A stretch of DNA of 8,922 nt from Bryobacteraceae bacterium. GTDB lineage: Bacteria; Acidobacteriota; Terriglobia; Bryobacterales; Bryobacteraceae. The stretch's first letter is position 1; each line of letters opens with the position of its first letter. A model generated the notes under the pieces. That model ran no database searches. It saw nothing but the letters and a program-made list of their open reading frames with translations, and had not been told where the DNA came from. The position numbers and the translations under genes were made by a program. Shown here in pieces: positions 6,300-8,922 of the stretch. The stretch lies in the NCBI GenBank assembly GCA_947456995.1, contig CANGVB010000107.1, positions 1-8,922 on the forward strand. Reading direction: 5' to 3'.

Positions 6300-6836
6300 A
6301 TGTCTCATGAAGCCAAACCGGTTCCGGTTATGGCCACGGAAGCTTGGGAAGACAGCCTTTCCGGCCATCTCCACTCCAAATTTGCTCAGGCGATCTTGAA
6401 AACGGAGTCCTTCCGGGGTCAACCCTTCGCCGAAACTACCCCAAGCGAATTCCATAATGTCGTTGTCTTTCTTCGCGACGATCATGCTTTTGACTATCTC
6501 TGCGACCTCACTGCTCTCGACTACCCCAAAGACGAAGCCCGATTTGAACTCGTAGCGATACTCTACTCCTTCACGCACAATCGCCGCGTGCGCATCAAAA
6601 CTCGTTTCCCGGAATCTTTTCATCCCCAATCCCTCAGCGACGTATACCTGGCGGCAAACTGGCTTGAGCGAGAAATCTTCGACATGTTCGGCATCCATTT
6701 TGCCGGCCACCCCAATCTCAAGCGGATCCTGATGCCGGATGACTGGCAGGGCTTCCCTCTGCGTAAAGAAGTGAATATTCTCGATATGGATCAAAGCTGG
6801 GTCCAAAACAATCTTGGAATTGAGAGCGGCCAGTAA
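6300..6836 (+). CDS. nuoC: NADH-quinone oxidoreductase subunit C (30-kDa type)
   Basis: This 178-residue protein carries the complex I 30-kDa signature [20 protein letters not shown] (121-140), running on into KRILMPDDW and GFPLRKEV. The domain before it ([24 protein letters not shown]) is the usual NuoC core. NuoC is a peripheral subunit of the connecting arm; it packs against NuoD and NuoB next to the quinone site and binds no cofactor. The size matches stand-alone NuoC; it is not fused to NuoD. Its stop overlaps the next ATG as TAATG (6834-6838), indicating translational coupling. The ATG at 6300 has only a weak purine stretch before it; ATG 6330 (Met11) is an alternative. nuoA and nuoB, which normally precede it, are not here: the upstream neighbour is an unrelated divergent gene. 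Confidence 0.93.
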   Translation: MSHEAKPVPVMATEAWEDSLSGHLHSKFAQAILKTESFRGQPFAETTPSEFHNVVVFLRDDHAFDYLCDLTALDYPKDEARFELVAILYSFTHNRRVRIKTRFPESFHPQSLSDVYLAANWLEREIFDMFGIHFAGHPNLKRILMPDDWQGFPLRKEVNILDMDQSWVQNNLGIESGQ

Positions 6837-7948
6837 TGGAATCTGTCAACCATCTTGAAACCTCGGAGATGGTGCTCAACATGGGCCCGCAACACCCGTC
6901 AACGCACGGGGTGCTTCGCCTTGTGCTCAAGCTGGATGGGGAGCGTGTCAAGGCTGTCGAGTGCGTGATTGGCTATCTGCACCGGGGCGTCGAAAAAATC
7001 GGCGAGAACCGAACCTACACGCAGTTCGCTCCCTACGTCGACCGGATGGATTACATTTCGGCCGTCTCAAACGGGCTCGGTTACTGCCTGGCAGTTGAAG
7101 GCCTGATCGGTGTCGAGGCTCCGCCGCGCGCCCAGATCGTGCGAGTCATCTTTGCCGAACTCAACCGCATTGCCTCCCACCTGCTCTGGCTCGGTACCAG
7201 CGCCCTCGATCTTGGCGCCATGACCGCCCTCTTTTATTGCCTCCGCGAGCGCGAGGAAGTACTCAAAATTTTTGAAAATTATTGTGGTGCACGCCTCACC
7301 ACCCACGCCTTTCGCATCGGTGGCCTACAGTACGAACTGCACGATACCTTCGAAGCTGAAACCCGCGCCTTTTCTGAGATGTTCAAGAAACGTCTGGACG
7401 AATACGACCAGCTCCTCACCAACAATCCGATCTGGATTGAGCGTCTCAAAGGCGTCGGCATCCTCACGGCAGAGGAGTGCAAATCCTGGGGAGTTTCCGG
7501 CCCGATGATCCGCGCCGCTGGCCTCGCCTGGGATCTTCGAAAAGCGCAACCCTATTCCGGCTACGACCAGTTCGATTTCGACATCCCTACCCGCCAGGGC
7601 GCAGATTCCTATGATCGCTACCTCGTCCGCATCGATGAGATGCGGCAAAGCCTGCGCATCATTGACCAGGCTCTCGAGAAAATCCCATCGGGCGCAATCA
7701 TGGCCAAGGTACCCAAGGTCTTAAAACCGCCCCCCGGCGAAGTTTACGTTTCAATCGAAGCACCCAAGGGCGAGCTTGGTTATTACATCGTGTCTGACGG
7801 TTCTCTCCATCCTTACCGCCTGCGTGTGCGCCCACCCAGCTTCATCAATCTCGCTTCTCTCGAAAAAATGGCTGTCGGCGCACTGGTTGCCGATGTAGTC
7901 GCCATCATCGGTACGATCGACATCGTGCTCGGTGAGGTCGACAGATAA
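6836..7948 (+). CDS. nuoD: NADH-quinone oxidoreductase subunit D (49-kDa type)
   Basis: This 370-residue subunit forms the quinone-reducing chamber of complex I together with NuoB and is related to the large subunit of [NiFe] hydrogenases. It shows the classic [13 protein letters not shown] (16-28), GYLHRGVEK (46-54), [11 protein letters not shown] (69-79), [12 protein letters not shown] and the terminal [12 protein letters not shown]. His24 and Tyr73 align by motif with the Thermus His38 and Tyr87 that contact the quinone head group. The hydrogenase nickel-ligand cysteines are absent, as expected. It is about 40 residues shorter than the Thermus protein, because the segment normally between the long helix and PPxGEVY is missing (residues about 284-300 join directly). 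This short form also occurs in Bacillus-type NuoD. It overlaps nuoC by one base and lies 18 bp before nuoI. Confidence 0.96.
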   Translation: MESVNHLETSEMVLNMGPQHPSTHGVLRLVLKLDGERVKAVECVIGYLHRGVEKIGENRTYTQFAPYVDRMDYISAVSNGLGYCLAVEGLIGVEAPPRAQIVRVIFAELNRIASHLLWLGTSALDLGAMTALFYCLREREEVLKIFENYCGARLTTHAFRIGGLQYELHDTFEAETRAFSEMFKKRLDEYDQLLTNNPIWIERLKGVGILTAEECKSWGVSGPMIRAAGLAWDLRKAQPYSGYDQFDFDIPTRQGADSYDRYLVRIDEMRQSLRIIDQALEKIPSGAIMAKVPKVLKPPPGEVYVSIEAPKGELGYYIVSDGSLHPYRLRVRPPSFINLASLEKMAVGALVADVVAIIGTIDIVLGEVDR

Positions 7949-7966
7949 TAGGAAGACGCACTCAAA

Positions 7967-8422
7967 ATGCTAGAAACCATCAAAAGGATCTTCCTCCTCG
8001 ACCTGCTGCAGGGCCTCTGGGTCACCTTCAAGATGCAGCGTACGAGCAACATCACCACCGAGGAGTATCCCAAAGAGATCCCGAAAATTGGCGAGCGTTA
8101 TCGCGGTGCGCCGCGCCTCAATATCAATCCCGACAACAGCGAAACCCTCTGCATCGGCTGCGATCTTTGCGCCAAGGCCTGCCCCGAAAACCTGATCGTC
8201 GTTGGCACCGAGCGCAATAAAGAAACCCGTCGCCTCGATCTCACCTATTTCACCTACGATCTCTCCCGCTGCATGTTCTGCGGCCTTTGCGAGGACGCTT
8301 GCCCCGTCGACGCTCTCGAACTTACCCAGGACTTTGAAATGGCGTCCTACACCCGCGAGGGTCTCATCTGGGACCGTCAAATGCTCGAAGAAGGCCCCCG
8401 GCCCACAAAATACACCCGCTAA
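7967..8422 (+). CDS. nuoI: NADH-quinone oxidoreductase subunit I (two 4Fe-4S clusters)
   Basis: This 151-residue ferredoxin-like subunit carries clusters N6a and N6b, which pass electrons toward the last cluster (N2, in NuoB). Two CxxCxxCxxxCP motifs are intact: Cys62, 65, 68, 72 (CIGCDLCAKACP) and Cys102, 105, 108, 112 (CMFCGLCEDACP). The N-terminal amphipathic helix (LLDLLQGLWVTFKMQ) and the PPR-like GAPRLNINPDNSETLCIGC lead-in are typical of NuoI. GGAAG at 7951-7955 precedes the ATG by 11 bp. nuoH, which usually lies directly before nuoI, does not fit in the 18-bp gap after nuoD. The stop overlaps the nuoJ start as TAATG (8420-8424). Confidence 0.96.
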   Translation: MLETIKRIFLLDLLQGLWVTFKMQRTSNITTEEYPKEIPKIGERYRGAPRLNINPDNSETLCIGCDLCAKACPENLIVVGTERNKETRRLDLTYFTYDLSRCMFCGLCEDACPVDALELTQDFEMASYTREGLIWDRQMLEEGPRPTKYTR

Positions 8423-8922
8423 TGGAAGCTGCCCTCTTTTACATCTTCGCTGCCATCACGCTTGCCGGTGCTCTTGCCACTGTTACCCTGCGCAATCCCA
8501 TTCATTGCGCCATCAGTCTCATTGCTTCGCTGCTTGGCATTGCCGGGCTCTTCCTCCTGCAAGCGGCAGAGTTTCTCTTCGCCGTCCAGATTCTGCTTTA
8601 TGTCGGTGGCGTTATGGTGCTCTTTCTCTTCGTGATCATGTTGATCCACCTGGAAGAAGCAGCCAGGCTCCGCCAGTACAGCCGGCAATGGCCTGTCGCT
8701 ATTGCCGCCCTGCTCGCTGTCTTTATCGAAATTGCCACTTTTCTGAATGCCGGTTTCCCCAGCCTTCCCGCAAGCCCTGCCCCCCGCCTGAATGCTCCCG
8801 GCAACACCGAGCGCATTGCAGATTCGCTCTTCTACGTCTATGCCCTCCCCTTTGAAGCCGCCTCGCTGCTCCTTCTGATCGCAATCGTAGGAGCCGTCTG
8901 GATGGCAAAGAAAAAAGAGGTG
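8422..8922 (+). CDS. nuoJ: NADH-quinone oxidoreductase subunit J (reaches the right edge)
   Basis: The ATG at 8422 overlaps the nuoI stop, and the frame stays open for 167 codons to the window edge. The protein has five hydrophobic segments, at about 4-22, 28-48, 53-76, 90-108 and 142-161, as in NuoJ of the proton-pumping membrane arm. The third helix carries the family signature AVQILLYVGGVMVLFLFVIML (54-74), the region of the pi-bulge involved in coupling. LPFEAASLLLLIAIVGAVW (142-160) is the usual last helix, and MAKKKEV after it suggests the gene is nearly complete. The stop lies beyond 8922. A nuoK gene would be expected next. Confidence 0.93.
   Translation, partial: MEAALFYIFAAITLAGALATVTLRNPIHCAISLIASLLGIAGLFLLQAAEFLFAVQILLYVGGVMVLFLFVIMLIHLEEAARLRQYSRQWPVAIAALLAVFIEIATFLNAGFPSLPASPAPRLNAPGNTERIADSLFYVYALPFEAASLLLLIAIVGAVWMAKKKEV

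Noticed and set aside
6258..6806. Reverse open frame of 182 codons
   Set aside because: It is antisense to nuoC, which carries the 30-kDa subunit signature.
6836..7948. Membrane-bound [NiFe] hydrogenase large subunit instead of NuoD
   Set aside because: The nickel-binding CxxC pairs are absent, and the quinone-site motif HPSTHGVLR and the GEVDR ending are those of NuoD.
8202..8855. Forward open frame of 217 codons, rich in Pro, Ser, Arg and Cys
   Set aside because: It overlaps nuoI and nuoJ in another frame; the cysteine-rich look is a frame effect, not a metal-binding protein.

Overview
The window looks like a chromosomal segment of a moderately GC-rich Gram-negative bacterium, most likely an Acidobacteriota member near Bryobacter/Solibacter. 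This is inferred from protein style: a Tat-exported Gfo/Idh/MocA oxidoreductase, a DUF6454-like secreted protein, a NusG-type regulator heading an outer-membrane polysaccharide export gene, and short-form complex I subunits. No rRNA, tRNA, insertion sequence, integrase, CRISPR array or phage gene was seen.

Layout. Positions 1-194 hold no gene I can support. Two plus-strand genes follow: a secreted DUF6454-like protein (195-935) and a RidA-family protein (953-1393). They converge on a minus-strand block, and the two opposing stop codons lie in the two arms of one perfect inverted repeat (1386-1407). The minus-strand block, read from its promoter side, is: NusG-like regulator (5762-5223), outer-membrane polysaccharide export (OPX) protein (5203-4247), single-pass membrane protein of unknown family (4233-3604), UDP-glucose 4-epimerase GalE (3590-2598) and Tat-exported oxidoreductase (2572-1400). 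Gaps of 13-25 bp point to one transcript. Upstream of it, also on the minus strand, is a small cytosolic-looking unknown protein (6244-5846). Its start region is back to back with the plus-strand complex I cluster nuoC-nuoD-nuoI-nuoJ (6300 to the right edge), which is tightly coupled by two TAATG overlaps and one 18-bp gap.

How the genes may work together. The minus-strand operon resembles a compact envelope-polysaccharide unit: a specialised NusG paralogue that could help RNA polymerase through the operon, an OPX pore protein, a bitopic membrane protein, a sugar-nucleotide epimerase and a periplasmic sugar-type oxidoreductase. It has no glycosyltransferase, flippase or polymerase, so it would have to serve machinery encoded elsewhere. 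The plus-strand cluster encodes the connecting and hydrophobic arms of respiratory complex I, but nuoA and nuoB do not precede nuoC, and nuoE, F, G and H are absent between nuoD and nuoI.

Points most worth a second look: the split nuo gene order, the contracted N-terminal domain of the NusG-like protein and a 12-bp hairpin in its mRNA, the two unknown proteins, and the stop-codon hairpin. I found no clear case of an undescribed defence or mobile system.
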